This document shows positions 24,844-34,551 of a stretch of 64,000 nucleotides of DNA, piece after piece. The position numbers were made by a program, and so were the translations under genes. The notes under the pieces were generated by a model. That model searched no databases and was not told where the DNA came from. It worked only from the letters and a program-made list of their open reading frames with translations. Numbering within the stretch: position 1 is the stretch's first letter; every line of letters starts with the position of its first letter. The stretch covers positions 13,209 through 77,208 of the forward strand of contig JBBQPZ010000016.1 of assembly GCA_038216655.1 (NCBI GenBank), read 5' to 3'. Source of the stretch: JAFDWR01 sp038216655 (GTDB lineage Bacteria > Armatimonadota > Fimbriimonadia > Fimbriimonadales > Fimbriimonadaceae).

Positions 24844-27264
24844 TCACCTCCCGACCATGAACCTCAACACGGTGACCGAGTGGGCCGGGAACTCGTGGCT
24901 AAACTTGCTCCCGACTGCCGAGATCAAGACCGGTCGGGGCGCGATCCTTTCTGGTTCGGTGATCGAGTTCTTTTCCGTCGGATCCCCAACGAGCATCTTG
25001 CCGGTTGCTTCCTTCCCGAGGAAACCAACACCAGCTAGATCAAGCTCAAGAGGCGCGTTGACCGCGGAAGCGTTGACCACCTTAAGAAAAATGTCATACC
25101 CTGATCGGCTCGCGGCGGCGAAGATCGAGGCACTCGGCGTCGGGCCGGTCCGCTCGGTCACGAGTTTGCCGTCGATGTAGCCGCGAAAAGCGTTTCCCTT
25201 CACCTGAATTTCGAGGTCGTACCAACGACCGGTCTCGACCTTGAAGTTGGACGAGTTGCCCGACTCCTCGTTGCCGTCCTCAATGCGCTGGAATGCTGTC
25301 CGAGTATTGGACCAGCCGCCAATGTTCCACTGCCAGCGATGCCCGTCGGCGTCGCAGTGGAAACACACCATGAACCCTTCCGTTCCACCGAGTTTGCGCG
25401 CCTTTAGACGGAGCGTATAGTCCTGCCAGTTGACGTTGCCAACGGTGGCGAGCGTGTCGGTCATCTCCGCGGCCGATTGGCGCAAGGCTCCATCGTGTAC
25501 CTCCCACGTGCCCTTACCGAGTCTCCAATTGGACAGGTCCGAGCCAAAGACGCTTTGGGTAAACATCGGCTTGCCCATGGGGCCGGAAACGACGAAGTCC
25601 TTGTACTCCGCGTCGGTGTTCCAGGTACCAACCCCGATCGCACCCTTCGACATCGGCTCGGGTACCGCAGGTAAGTTCGACTCAACCTTCACCGGGACGC
25701 TTCGGGTGCCGGTGTAGTTGGCGAACATCGACTGCACGTAATAGCTCGGCGAGCCGTAGCTCGTCAGCCCGTCGTAGCCGATCAAGTTCACACCCCACTG
25801 CGCACCCTTGGGATTGATGTTGGTGAGCAGCGGCGCGTAACACTGGAGCAGGACGTGATCGGCGTTTCGCTCAAGACCGACCAGCCAGGCGGCGTCGCCA
25901 AGCGCTTCCATGTGAGTCGGCGTCGGGTTGGCGGGAACAACGGACCACGGCGTGTGATCTGTACTGGCCCACTCACCCACGAATGTCTTGTGTCCCGAAC
26001 GATTGGCGCTGTCGTAGTGCCCCGAGTCGCTCATCATAACCCGCGATTTGCGGTAGTAATGGTCGTCAACGAGGTCGGGAACGCGCGATTGCACCTCGGC
26101 GGTGGCGATGATCTTGAGCTTCGGATACTTCTGGCGGATCGCGTCAAAGAACGCGGTGAAGCGCTCGTCGTATTGGGTACCGCTCCAATCTTCGTTGCCG
26201 ACCTCGACGTAGCTCAGTTTGAACGGAGCCGGGTGTCCATCCTTGATCCGACGCGCACCCCACTGGGTCGAGGCGTCCCCGGTGACATACTCGATCTCGT
26301 CGAGTGCGTCCTGCACGAACCCTGCGAGACGAGGACCGCTTGAGACCCGCTCGCGACCCAGCGAGAAGCCGGCGAACACGGCGAGCACCGGCTGAGCCTT
26401 CATATCCTCGCACCACTCCAGGAATTCGAGCATGCCCATTCCGTCGCTAGACCGGTACCCCCACGGGCCCTGGTGACCCGGTCGGGTCTCGATCGGACCA
26501 AGCGTTTCCTTCCAGTTGAAGCGCTCGCTGATCGTGTTGCCTTCGAGGTAATTGCCGCCCGGGAACCGCAGGAAGCTCGGCTTCATTGCGATGAGCTTTT
26601 GCATCAAATCGATCCGGTTGCCGTTCACCCGGTTCTTGTAGGTCGGCGGAAAGAGCGAGACTTGGGTTAGCCAGAGGGTTCCCACGCCCGAAGTGCTCAA
26701 CGCGAATCGAGCCGCTTGGGTGGCAGCGACCTGACCGGTCTTGAGTTTGAGCGTGTACTTGCGCCAGCCATCGCCTAGTCCCTGAACTTGACCGGAAGCA
26801 TAGACTTGCGCACCGTCGCTACTTTCGATCGAGAGATGGAGGCTCCGGAATCCGTCTGCCTTGGCATAAAACGCAGCGCGGTACTCAGTGTTCGGCTTCA
26901 CCGGGATGCCCCAGTAGCCGTCGTTGGCGACCCCGATCTCTCCCGTAGAAGTGTTTATCAACTTGAGGCAACGATCAAGGGCAGTACCAGGAACAGGCGA
27001 GTCGGACGCCAGCAGCATCGCACCGTTCGATCCCCGCCTTTGGACAAGGCTCCAATGGTCTGGCGAGGTCGGGTTGTCTTTGAGGGCGCGGTTCTGAATC
27101 AGCTCGGCATAGAGCCCGCCGTCGTAGGAGTGGTTAATCTCCTCGGTCATAAGGCCGTAGAACGTCGGGCTGATCTCCCGGCCGGGCTGGTCTAACTGGA
27201 CCGTGATCTTGCCGACGTTCGACTGGGTTGAGACCAAAACCGCGAGCAGACTTGCCGTCAACAT
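24844..27264 (-). CDS. Secreted alpha-L-arabinofuranosidase, family GH51, with extra sugar-binding-type domain
   Basis: An 806-residue protein from the ATG at 27264, which has a GAGGTGG ribosome site and gives a signal peptide (MLTASLLAVLVSTQ); the ATG at 27294 lacks both. After an N-terminal carbohydrate-binding-like region (to about 200) comes the GH51 barrel, with acid/base Glu in VGNEDW (about 355) and nucleophile Glu in FVGEWAS (about 430). A laminin-G/DUF1080-like beta-sandwich (about 560-720, GTWEVHDGALRQ to DGKLVTER) sits between the barrel and the usual C-terminal beta-domain, ending VTVLRFMVGR. It removes terminal arabinose from arabinan or arabinoxylan outside the cytoplasm. The inserted domain may aid binding to polymer. 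Confidence 0.9.
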   Translation of the reverse strand: MLTASLLAVLVSTQSNVGKITVQLDQPGREISPTFYGLMTEEINHSYDGGLYAELIQNRALKDNPTSPDHWSLVQRRGSNGAMLLASDSPVPGTALDRCLKLINTSTGEIGVANDGYWGIPVKPNTEYRAAFYAKADGFRSLHLSIESSDGAQVYASGQVQGLGDGWRKYTLKLKTGQVAATQAARFALSTSGVGTLWLTQVSLFPPTYKNRVNGNRIDLMQKLIAMKPSFLRFPGGNYLEGNTISERFNWKETLGPIETRPGHQGPWGYRSSDGMGMLEFLEWCEDMKAQPVLAVFAGFSLGRERVSSGPRLAGFVQDALDEIEYVTGDASTQWGARRIKDGHPAPFKLSYVEVGNEDWSGTQYDERFTAFFDAIRQKYPKLKIIATAEVQSRVPDLVDDHYYRKSRVMMSDSGHYDSANRSGHKTFVGEWASTDHTPWSVVPANPTPTHMEALGDAAWLVGLERNADHVLLQCYAPLLTNINPKGAQWGVNLIGYDGLTSYGSPSYYVQSMFANYTGTRSVPVKVESNLPAVPEPMSKGAIGVGTWNTDAEYKDFVVSGPMGKPMFTQSVFGSDLSNWRLGKGTWEVHDGALRQSAAEMTDTLATVGNVNWQDYTLRLKARKLGGTEGFMVCFHCDADGHRWQWNIGGWSNTRTAFQRIEDGNEESGNSSNFKVETGRWYDLEIQVKGNAFRGYIDGKLVTERTGPTPSASIFAAASRSGYDIFLKVVNASAVNAPLELDLAGVGFLGKEATGKMLVGDPTEKNSITEPERIAPRPVLISAVGSKFSHEFPAHSVTVLRFMVGR

Positions 27265-27380
27265 GACGTCTATTCTGCCACCTCGCGAGGCCATGCGGGG
27301 GCTCTAAATGGCTACATGCTCCATTTCCCATAGGGTCGCGTTTCCGGGGCCAACAGAAGCCAGCTCCTGCGGAGCCATTT

Positions 27381-27713
27381 CTAGCGCGACCAGACGAAGA
27401 TGCGATCGGGAACTGCGGCGGGAGGGGTGGAGATGTCGATACCGGACACATCAAGAACCTGGGCTCGGAACCAAACTTCAAACGGGTCCTGCGACTCCGC
27501 GAGCCCCGTATGCACAGCCATCGGATCGGGAGCTTCGAAGTAGACAATGCAGAAGTCCCCGAACGGGGTGCTCTGGAGGTGCCAGGACTCCTTGGTGACC
27601 GTCGTTTGGGCGGCGTTGTATTCGTCCTTTCGCTCTCCAAGCAACGCGTTAGCAAAGGTAATCAGGGCATCCCGCTTGCCGGGAAGAATCGGAAACATCA
27701 TTGCAGTGTCCAT
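27381..27713 (-). CDS. Small ABM-like/DUF6176-type protein
   Basis: A 110-residue cytoplasmic protein with the alternating beta-alpha pattern of dimeric ferredoxin-like (ABM) folds: KRDALITFANALLGERKDEYNAAQ, then WHLQSTPFGDFCIVYFEAPDPMAV. It resembles the DUF6176 family. No catalytic residue can be named. It follows a possible very small membrane protein (27756-27893) on the same strand. The C-terminus ends SR after DRIFVW, complete for the family. Confidence 0.65.
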   Translation of the reverse strand: MDTAMMFPILPGKRDALITFANALLGERKDEYNAAQTTVTKESWHLQSTPFGDFCIVYFEAPDPMAVHTGLAESQDPFEVWFRAQVLDVSGIDISTPPAAVPDRIFVWSR

Positions 27714-27755
27714 CGTTGGCTCCTTGCGTCGAACCAGGCCGATCTTTGCCTGAGT

Positions 27756-27893
27756 TCACGGTTTGGCGATCATACCTAGTGGCCGCCGCAATACGAAGCC
27801 CAAGTTGGTCACCCCGCCCAAGAGCAGGAAGATGGCAACATGGTTCCAGAACAACAAGGGCCTCTGAAGAGCCTTCCCAGAATTCGCGGCCAA
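27756..27893 (-). CDS. Possible 45-residue membrane protein
   Basis: A short frame starts at TTG with AAGAGG six bases upstream and encodes one clear membrane helix (VAIFLLLGGVTNLGFVL) followed by a positively charged RR, as in positive-inside small membrane proteins. It is 42 bases upstream of the small DUF6176-like gene. No family is recognised. A TTG start and short length keep confidence low. The rest of the 334-base gap 27714-28047 contains nothing else that can be supported. Confidence 0.35.
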   Translation of the reverse strand: MAANSGKALQRPLLFWNHVAIFLLLGGVTNLGFVLRRPLGMIAKP

Positions 27894-28047
27894 AGGGGGA
27901 CCTCTTCAATGTCAGCGCACGATACGCCTCGAACCCTCATCTCGGGACCGGGGAGGGGCAATTGCATGAGCCAATTACCGGGATGTTGCGAGAACTCGGC
28001 GCATAATGGACTCCCATCACCAGATGGACTCTCAGGAGACGTCCGAA

Positions 28048-29415
28048 ATGGTCACCCTCTTCATTGCCACGTGCCTGGCGCGCTTCAGTCTACTAAAGCC
28101 TACGACCGCGGAGATCCCGCTGAAAGCACCGTCTGGCTGGACAACGGCCCAGAACCAGGGATCCACCGTTATTACTCCCGGCGACCTCCCCCAAGGAAAG
28201 GTCTACACCGTCATCGTGACTCCCTTGCCAACCAAGGCCGGAACGCTTGACGAAGTGTATGAAGTCGGTAAGACGATGGTGGCCGACGTAGGCACCTACT
28301 CGCCGGCCATGGAGCCCAAAGAAGCGAGATCCGAGGGCGGATGGGACTACAAACTCACGATCGGCACCCTGGTCAAGGACAAGAGCGGTTTGTTGGCCCA
28401 AGTGATCGGGATGAAAAAGGGGGATGCGGGCGGGACCGTCATTGTGCTCTCAGATAGCCTTGAGACCCTTCAGAAATACTCCGATCCGTTTTCGCAGATG
28501 ATTCGAACGCTCGGGGGCTCAGCTGAGCCGCCTCCTGCCCCGGTGGTCGCCGCGGCTTCGGGGACCGTTGACCTCCAGTACTCGGTTCCAGCGGGATGGC
28601 GCGAGTCAAAGAGAGAGGGTGTCACGGTGATCGAAGCCACGAAGGACGACTTCTACGACAAGTGGCGTTGGACGCTTGTCGTGATGCCAAGTCAGCCCTT
28701 AACTGGCTCGCTTCGAGAGAACTTCATGGAGTATTGGAAGGCTCTGATCACGGCGAATTACGACGCTTCGATTACACCGCTTCCGCTTTCCGTGCGCTTG
28801 AGCGACGGCTACGTCTGCGCGTTCGACGCTGACGGAAGCGCCAAGCACAAGGCGACGGGAGCGAAGCCCCGAGTCGTGTCGGTTTATCTAATTGCCCATG
28901 GCGACCGGTTCGTGCCGATCCTCGCGATCCAATACGGATACGACAGCCAACTCTCAAAGGACCTCGATCGCTTTATCGAGACGGCAAGAATCCCTGGCTC
29001 TTCGGATGCCAAGATTTCTCTCTTCAACAAATCTGATTTGGCAGGTGACTGGACCGAGGGATCGGCTTCGATTGCCAGCTACGTCACGTCCAGCGGCACC
29101 TACGCGGGCGACGCCTCCATCTACACGGGAAGTGATTTCCACCTCCATTCGGACGGATCGTACAAGTACAACTTCATCGGGCTGCAGGGAAGCACCCACA
29201 TTCGAGAGAGTCAGGAAGGCACCTGGAGTTTCAACGATCAGGACCTTGTCTTGACCGAAAAGAAGGAGACTACGACCTACAGCCTGCTTGGATACGGCGT
29301 CGATGGAAAGGGAGGCAGGTTCCTCGTGCTTGGCACGTACGCCGGGGCAAAAGCAAAGCTGTCGTTCGCGAATCCGCGCGGGCCGCTCCAGGCAACTTGG
29401 TACAGGGCCAAGTAA
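28048..29415 (+). CDS. Secreted protein of unknown function
   Basis: A 455-residue protein from the ATG at 28048, chosen over the ATG at 28006 because AGGAG lies 9 bases upstream. A signal-like hydrophobic stretch (VTLFIATCLARFSLL) opens the protein. Two similar beta-rich units follow, each beginning with a short motif of the type IPLKAPSGWT or LQYSVPAGWRES, seen in proteins that pass judgement on no known ligand. A C-terminal lipocalin-like barrel (about 340-455) starts LAGDWTEGSAS and ends LQATWYRAK. I do not recognise a named family. A proline-rich spacer (AEPPPAPVV) separates the halves. It precedes the K+ channel gene by 39 bases. Confidence 0.7.
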   Translation: MVTLFIATCLARFSLLKPTTAEIPLKAPSGWTTAQNQGSTVITPGDLPQGKVYTVIVTPLPTKAGTLDEVYEVGKTMVADVGTYSPAMEPKEARSEGGWDYKLTIGTLVKDKSGLLAQVIGMKKGDAGGTVIVLSDSLETLQKYSDPFSQMIRTLGGSAEPPPAPVVAAASGTVDLQYSVPAGWRESKREGVTVIEATKDDFYDKWRWTLVVMPSQPLTGSLRENFMEYWKALITANYDASITPLPLSVRLSDGYVCAFDADGSAKHKATGAKPRVVSVYLIAHGDRFVPILAIQYGYDSQLSKDLDRFIETARIPGSSDAKISLFNKSDLAGDWTEGSASIASYVTSSGTYAGDASIYTGSDFHLHSDGSYKYNFIGLQGSTHIRESQEGTWSFNDQDLVLTEKKETTTYSLLGYGVDGKGGRFLVLGTYAGAKAKLSFANPRGPLQATWYRAK

Positions 29416-29454
29416 GGGCGCAATTAGCTGCCGGTCTCGGATAACGTACGTCCA

Positions 29455-30972
29455 ATGTCCGAAGTGATGATTTGCGGCCTTGGGGATGTCGGCTACGGCG
29501 TGGCGACGCTGTTGCTCGACCTCGGCGAGAAGGTCACGATCGTGACCCTTCCCACCCGCGAGGAATGGATCAACCTCGTCCAGAAGCGCGGGGCCAGGGT
29601 ATTTGTGGGCGACGCACGCGACGAAGCGTTCCTTGAGCAGTGCGGCCTGGGCACCATGGACGCGGTCATTGCGTGCTGCCATAACGATGGCACCAACGTC
29701 GAGATCACTCTGGACATTCGCCGCCTGTATCCGCAGAAACGGACCGTAGCCCGAATCGTCGATCCCGGCCTTGCCCGCCACGCGGAGAAGCACCTGGGAG
29801 TTCATCGCGCGATCGCGATGACGATGGCCGCCGCCCCGACCTTCGCCGCCGCAACATTCGGCGACTCGGTCTTGACCGAGTTCAACCTTGATAGTGACCG
29901 CTTCCTCGCCCTTCGGGTCGAGGGTCCGGCGCACCTCCATGAGCGTCCCCTCGTCGTCGTTTCAACCGAGGGAGAGTGCCTCTTTCACGAGCCCAAGGAC
30001 CTGAAGCAGGGGGAGTCGGCGGTGGTCATGACCCACTCCGACACGATGATCGAGAAGGCTCCCAAGCAGGTGCGCAAGCGGTCGCTGCTTAATGCGCTCT
30101 CACCGGTCGCGGTCTTCAAGTTCATCCACGGAGTCTGGGTCAACACCGCGGTTCAGCTTCGGGCGGTTCTGTTGGTGATTCTCTCGGTGATCGTGGTCAG
30201 CGTGGCGGTGTTCAAGTTCGGGATGAACATGTCTCTCGTGGACAGCCTGTACTTCGTGATCACCACCGCAACGACCACGGGTTACGGCGATATCTCGCCG
30301 AAGGATGCCGCCGGGTGGCTGAAGCTCTACACCTGCTTCATGATGGTGATCAGCGCGGCGGGTTTGGCGGTGCTCTTCTCGGTGGTGACGGACTACATTC
30401 TCACCGCACGCATGACCCAGCTTCGAGGTCATCATCACGTCCCCGAGCACGGCCACGTGATCGTCGTGGGAGTCGGAACGATGGGTTTCCGCACCGTCGA
30501 AGAACTGATCCGACTCAAGACGCCGGTAGTCACGATCGACCGAGCCGATGGCGGCGAGTATCTCGGCGCGATCCGGGCGAAGGCACACGTCGTAATCGGC
30601 GATGGTCGCGAGGCAGAGACCTTGATTCGCGCTGGGGTCAAGCACGCCAAAGCAATCATCGTGCTCACACCCAGCGACGCGATGAACTTGGGGGTGGGGC
30701 TGACCGCCAAGGATTTGAACCCGGATATTCGCGTGGTCCTAAGCATCGGGGACTCGGACTTTGCCATCAAGGTAGGGCTCATCGAGGAGATCGATGCCTC
30801 CCTGAGTGCCGCCGTGCTCGCAGCGCCCGCGTTTGTGGGGGCAGCCCTGTACGACCAAGCCGTCGCATCGTTCCGGCTCGACTCCCGCTTCTTTACTCTG
30901 TGCCGAGACGATCAGGGGAAGATCCGGCACGGGGGAGAAGCGATGAGGCTCGAAGTCAGAACGCTTCCTTGA
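29455..30972 (+). CDS. Potassium channel with RCK domains on both sides of the pore
   Basis: A 505-residue membrane protein. Residues 1-195 form a TrkA-N/RCK domain with dinucleotide loop GLGDVGYG. Then come helix TM1 (about 236-255), a pore loop with the K+ selectivity filter TTGYGD (274-279), and helix TM2 (about 291-313). A second RCK domain (334-500) begins VIVVGVGTMGFRTVEELIR. The usual prokaryotic order is pore then RCK, so the N-terminal RCK is unusual. Both RCKs keep the Rossmann glycines and probably bind NAD(H), ATP or similar ligands, gating K+ flux. The start has no obvious alternative. It is transcribed with or just after the secreted protein upstream. Confidence 0.87.
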   Translation: MSEVMICGLGDVGYGVATLLLDLGEKVTIVTLPTREEWINLVQKRGARVFVGDARDEAFLEQCGLGTMDAVIACCHNDGTNVEITLDIRRLYPQKRTVARIVDPGLARHAEKHLGVHRAIAMTMAAAPTFAAATFGDSVLTEFNLDSDRFLALRVEGPAHLHERPLVVVSTEGECLFHEPKDLKQGESAVVMTHSDTMIEKAPKQVRKRSLLNALSPVAVFKFIHGVWVNTAVQLRAVLLVILSVIVVSVAVFKFGMNMSLVDSLYFVITTATTTGYGDISPKDAAGWLKLYTCFMMVISAAGLAVLFSVVTDYILTARMTQLRGHHHVPEHGHVIVVGVGTMGFRTVEELIRLKTPVVTIDRADGGEYLGAIRAKAHVVIGDGREAETLIRAGVKHAKAIIVLTPSDAMNLGVGLTAKDLNPDIRVVLSIGDSDFAIKVGLIEEIDASLSAAVLAAPAFVGAALYDQAVASFRLDSRFFTLCRDDQGKIRHGGEAMRLEVRTLP

Positions 30973-31046
30973 GCCGATTGTGGCTTTGCACTGTCGTGGG
31001 AAGCACTCCGGTATGAGGAGGGGACACGCACCAATCCGAATCTGGG

Positions 31047-33392
31047 TCAATCGCGAAATGCCTGGAGCTCGGCGCACGAGGCGAAAGACTGTCCGGGCGC
31101 ATCGCCGGATGCCGGCTTTCCCACGACCCGGATCGCGACGACACGTACCGCCGGGAACCGAGCCTCGAACCTCTGACCGGCAGTTAGTCCGGAGGAGTCC
31201 GTCGCCGTGGTATCCGGATACGTATCCAAAGAGGCGACGGTTCTCCACGGGCCGCCGACCTCCCGCTGAGCTTGAATGAGCACCTTCCGCCTTCCACCCT
31301 CGGTATCGAACCATCCTCCGTCGTGGAAGGTTGCCCCGTGCGCGAAGACGACGCGGCCGAGGGTCAAAGGAGTACCGACATCCACGGCGAACCAATCTTC
31401 GCCAAGCTTGCGGTTATCGAAGGTCACCGCATAGGTGGTAGGGTCATCGTCGGTAAGGTCTCCCAGGACATTCCCGCGACGCGAAGCACTCCAGGAATGG
31501 CCGGTCAGGAGAGAGCCGGAGACGCTCACTGACGCCTTGAGCGGAATCCAAACGAGGAACTTGCTCTTGCCATCGGCCCCCGCTTCCGAGTAAGGAAGGA
31601 GGTTGAGCGAGACCTTTCCTTTCCTCCCGATCTCCCCCGGCATCCCAATCGTCCCCTTCGGTGAGACGCTGAGCTTGAGCGTGCCGTGCTTTGCCGGATC
31701 CAAGCCTAAGCCATAGCTTCTGAGCGGGTTGGCGCGATCGTTCACCACACTGTCGAGCGCGAGGACCAGTGGCCCATGCATGATCGCCGCCTTGCCAGCA
31801 TTCTCATGGTCGCCCATCACCACCCGGTCGGCCAAGTTCAACTTCAACTCGACCACGTCGCCGAGCTTCCACGTTCGATCCAGAACAACATAGCCAGGCT
31901 CGACCCGACGAATCTCCGCCTGGGATACGGGATGTCCGTTCAGGCTGACCTTGTATCTAAGCGCGGAAGAAGGAATGCGAAGCCGCAAGGGAAACCGCTG
32001 ACCACGCTTGTTCGTTTCAATCTCCAACTTGACGTCGCCATGCCACGGGTAGTCCGTTGTCTGTCGCACCGTAACTGGCCCCCCGCCTTTCACATTGGCC
32101 ACTACCTGACCGTTGTTGTAGAAATTCACCACCAGACCGCCATCCGAACTCGTCATGTAGGCGACGTCCGGGATCAGGGCAATGCCCCTTGGACCGCTAG
32201 AGTGGCAGCAGGTGGTAAAGGCGTCGTACTGCTTGTGCCCTTCGAGGGGCGTGTAGTAGACCCAATCGTCGCCGGTCGGCTTTTGGGCGGCCAAGAGGTG
32301 ATTGTAGATTGACTTCTCAAGCTCGTCCGCGTACCGATGATCGCCGGTGAGGCGCAGGAGCTCAAGGTTCATTTGCTCCCAAGTAACGGTTACGCACGTC
32401 TCGCAGATGCTGGCTTGGTTTGGGAGGTGAAAGTCGCCCTGGAAGTGCTCATTCGAAGAGGCGCTTCCCGTGATGTAAAGTCGATTTTTGGCTATGTCTT
32501 CGCAGGCAATCTTCATCAAATCCAAGAGACGCTTCTCGCCGGTCACCCGATAGAGTTCCAGCAGACCGTTGAAGTTCGAGGTCATCTCATAGGCCTTGCC
32601 ATTGGCCACTGCCCGCACCGACTTCTTGGTTTCGAGCGAGGTCAGAATCGCAGGACCGCCCGGCGCGTCGTAATTCGCGACGATGTAGTGGGCGAAGTCG
32701 AGGTAATGCCGGTCGTTCGTAGCCCGGTAGAGCAGGACCATCGGTTCCAGCACGCTGGTCGCCGCCATCCCGACGTGTTCGCCCGCCTTGTTGATGTCTC
32801 GCTTACCCGTCCCGAATGTGGCAGCCAGCAAGTCGCCAATGCGTCGACAGGCGGCCAGAGCTTGGGTCCCCAGCGTCGTGGGATACCCGCGATTCTGAAG
32901 CTTGGTGATCTGATAATAGGAGAGCAGCCCGATGAGGTCGTACTTGTGCACCCACACGTCCCAACTCGTCCAACGCTGGACCGGCAGATACGTGCCTAGA
33001 TAGCCATCAGGTTCCTGAGTCTTGAGGAGGCGCTTCACGACGCGGTCGATCTTTGCCCTCAAAATAGGGTCGCGAGTATAGCTCCAAGTTAGCATCGCGG
33101 CATGCAGGTACTTCCCGACATGCTCGCCCTGCCAATCCTGATGCTTCACCTCGCGGCGCTCGAAGGCATCCAGGAGATCATCCTCGTCGACTTTGAGCAT
33201 CCGATTCTTGGCGTTCGCATCGATCCTAACGCCGAGAAATCCACCCTTCAGCAAGACGTGCTCAGGCCTGAGAATCGGTTTGAAAACATCTTTTATGGCC
33301 GCCAACCCGGGTTCAGAGGCGGGCGGGCCGTCCTGCCCTTGCGAACCTGCCGCGGCAACGATCATTCCAAGTAACGTCAGAACAAGAAGCAT
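31047..33392 (-). CDS. Secreted beta-L-arabinofuranosidase, family GH127 (DUF1680)
   Basis: A 781-residue protein with a signal peptide (LLVLTLLGMIVAAAGS). The (alpha/alpha)6 barrel carries the GH127 zinc-thiolate site: Glu331 and Cys333 in CETCVTV, and Cys395/Cys396 in TTCCHSS; by homology with HypBA1, Cys395 is the nucleophile. After a beta-sandwich, the last 150 residues are an F5/8-type (discoidin-like) carbohydrate-binding domain with GSLLTGHSWSASRRGNVL and a closing CAELQAF. It removes beta-linked L-arabinofuranose from plant glycoproteins or arabinans. Next gene on the same strand is GH76, 67 bases upstream. Confidence 0.9.
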   Translation of the reverse strand: MLLVLTLLGMIVAAAGSQGQDGPPASEPGLAAIKDVFKPILRPEHVLLKGGFLGVRIDANAKNRMLKVDEDDLLDAFERREVKHQDWQGEHVGKYLHAAMLTWSYTRDPILRAKIDRVVKRLLKTQEPDGYLGTYLPVQRWTSWDVWVHKYDLIGLLSYYQITKLQNRGYPTTLGTQALAACRRIGDLLAATFGTGKRDINKAGEHVGMAATSVLEPMVLLYRATNDRHYLDFAHYIVANYDAPGGPAILTSLETKKSVRAVANGKAYEMTSNFNGLLELYRVTGEKRLLDLMKIACEDIAKNRLYITGSASSNEHFQGDFHLPNQASICETCVTVTWEQMNLELLRLTGDHRYADELEKSIYNHLLAAQKPTGDDWVYYTPLEGHKQYDAFTTCCHSSGPRGIALIPDVAYMTSSDGGLVVNFYNNGQVVANVKGGGPVTVRQTTDYPWHGDVKLEIETNKRGQRFPLRLRIPSSALRYKVSLNGHPVSQAEIRRVEPGYVVLDRTWKLGDVVELKLNLADRVVMGDHENAGKAAIMHGPLVLALDSVVNDRANPLRSYGLGLDPAKHGTLKLSVSPKGTIGMPGEIGRKGKVSLNLLPYSEAGADGKSKFLVWIPLKASVSVSGSLLTGHSWSASRRGNVLGDLTDDDPTTYAVTFDNRKLGEDWFAVDVGTPLTLGRVVFAHGATFHDGGWFDTEGGRRKVLIQAQREVGGPWRTVASLDTYPDTTATDSSGLTAGQRFEARFPAVRVVAIRVVGKPASGDAPGQSFASCAELQAFRD

Positions 33393-33459
33393 AGGATTTA
33401 CGGCAGTCTCCCCCGAGCATAGCCTAGGTCTACACCAATCCTCTGATGCCCTGGAGGGA

Positions 33460-34551
33460 TTACTTGAACGCTTTCGCGACTACGAAACAAGCCCGAGCAA
33501 AGGAGGCTTGTTCTAGTAACTCGATCGGCGCATCGCTCGCCGGTGCAATCCCGTTCCAATCCTTCGGATAGTGCCCGTTCGCCGATCGCGCACGCTCGTG
33601 CAGATAAGCCAGACCCGCTGCAATCTCGTCCCAGGGCACAACCTTTTCGCGGGTCACGAATTTCAGATAGGTCCACGACTCGATCAGCAGATGCACGAAG
33701 CGACCCTGGTCGGCGAACTTGCCGTTGACCAACCACCTGGCGAGGCTGAACTTGGTCATCGCGATCGCATCGTCCCGATAGGCACCTTTATGGGTAATCG
33801 AGTACAACTCGCAGGCGGATCGGATCATCAGCGCCGTGTTGTACGACCACTTCATTCGCTCGATCTTGCCCTTCAGGTTGATGTTGTCCCAAAAGAGCTG
33901 ATCCGCCGGATCTTGGAGGGTCTTCTTGGTCCACGCATACAGTTCCTCGGCCTTGGCCAGCAGGACCTTATCGTTGGTGAGACGATAGATCGCCAGGCAA
34001 CTCGCGGCACCCGGACCGTTGCTGCAGGTGTTCTTCGAGGTCTTCTCTTTCTCGCGCCAATACAGGCCGCCCCCGAGTTGAGCATCCTCCCCACTCAAGG
34101 CATATCGGAGGGCGTCTTCCGCCCACACGCGATACTTGCGGTTCTTGAGCTGAACCGACGTATCGGCCAGCGCCATCACTATCCACTCGTTGTCGTCGTA
34201 GTACCGATCCGGCGTCTCCTTGCCGGGCAGTTCGTTGTAGCCGGGCACCGGGCCCGCGGTGTGCCAATAGCTTCGACTGACATCCGCGTATTCGCGGAGC
34301 CAAGCGGTGTACTTCGAGTCGACCTTGGCCGCCGCGTTCAGGGCAGATAACCACACCCCACAACTCCAATTGAACGCGATCTTCTCCGGCGGCTTCCCCG
34401 CCTGCCAAGTCTCGGCGTAGTAGCCGCCTCGATTCGGCATCAGGTAGTCCCGCCGGATCTCCTCCACCGTTTCGCGTCCCCAAGCCTCCAACTGTCCCGC
34501 AGTCGGGGGTCCATTCAGTGAGGCCATGGCGAGGATCAGCCCAACCATCAC
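33460..34551 (-). CDS. Secreted glycoside hydrolase family 76 (endo-alpha-1,6-mannanase-like)
   Basis: A 363-residue protein with a short signal peptide (MVGLILAMASLNG). The (alpha/alpha)6 toroid carries the GH76 catalytic pair Asp119-Asp120 in RYYDDNEW, matching the twin Asp of characterised enzymes. GH76 cleaves alpha-1,6-mannan backbones, as in fungal cell walls; unknown substrates are possible in this lineage. The length is normal. It is the first gene of a minus-strand pair with GH127, and it is divergent from the MFS transporter at 34709, with 157 bases between. Confidence 0.87.
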   Translation of the reverse strand: MMVGLILAMASLNGPPTAGQLEAWGRETVEEIRRDYLMPNRGGYYAETWQAGKPPEKIAFNWSCGVWLSALNAAAKVDSKYTAWLREYADVSRSYWHTAGPVPGYNELPGKETPDRYYDDNEWIVMALADTSVQLKNRKYRVWAEDALRYALSGEDAQLGGGLYWREKEKTSKNTCSNGPGAASCLAIYRLTNDKVLLAKAEELYAWTKKTLQDPADQLFWDNINLKGKIERMKWSYNTALMIRSACELYSITHKGAYRDDAIAMTKFSLARWLVNGKFADQGRFVHLLIESWTYLKFVTREKVVPWDEIAAGLAYLHERARSANGHYPKDWNGIAPASDAPIELLEQASFARACFVVAKAFK

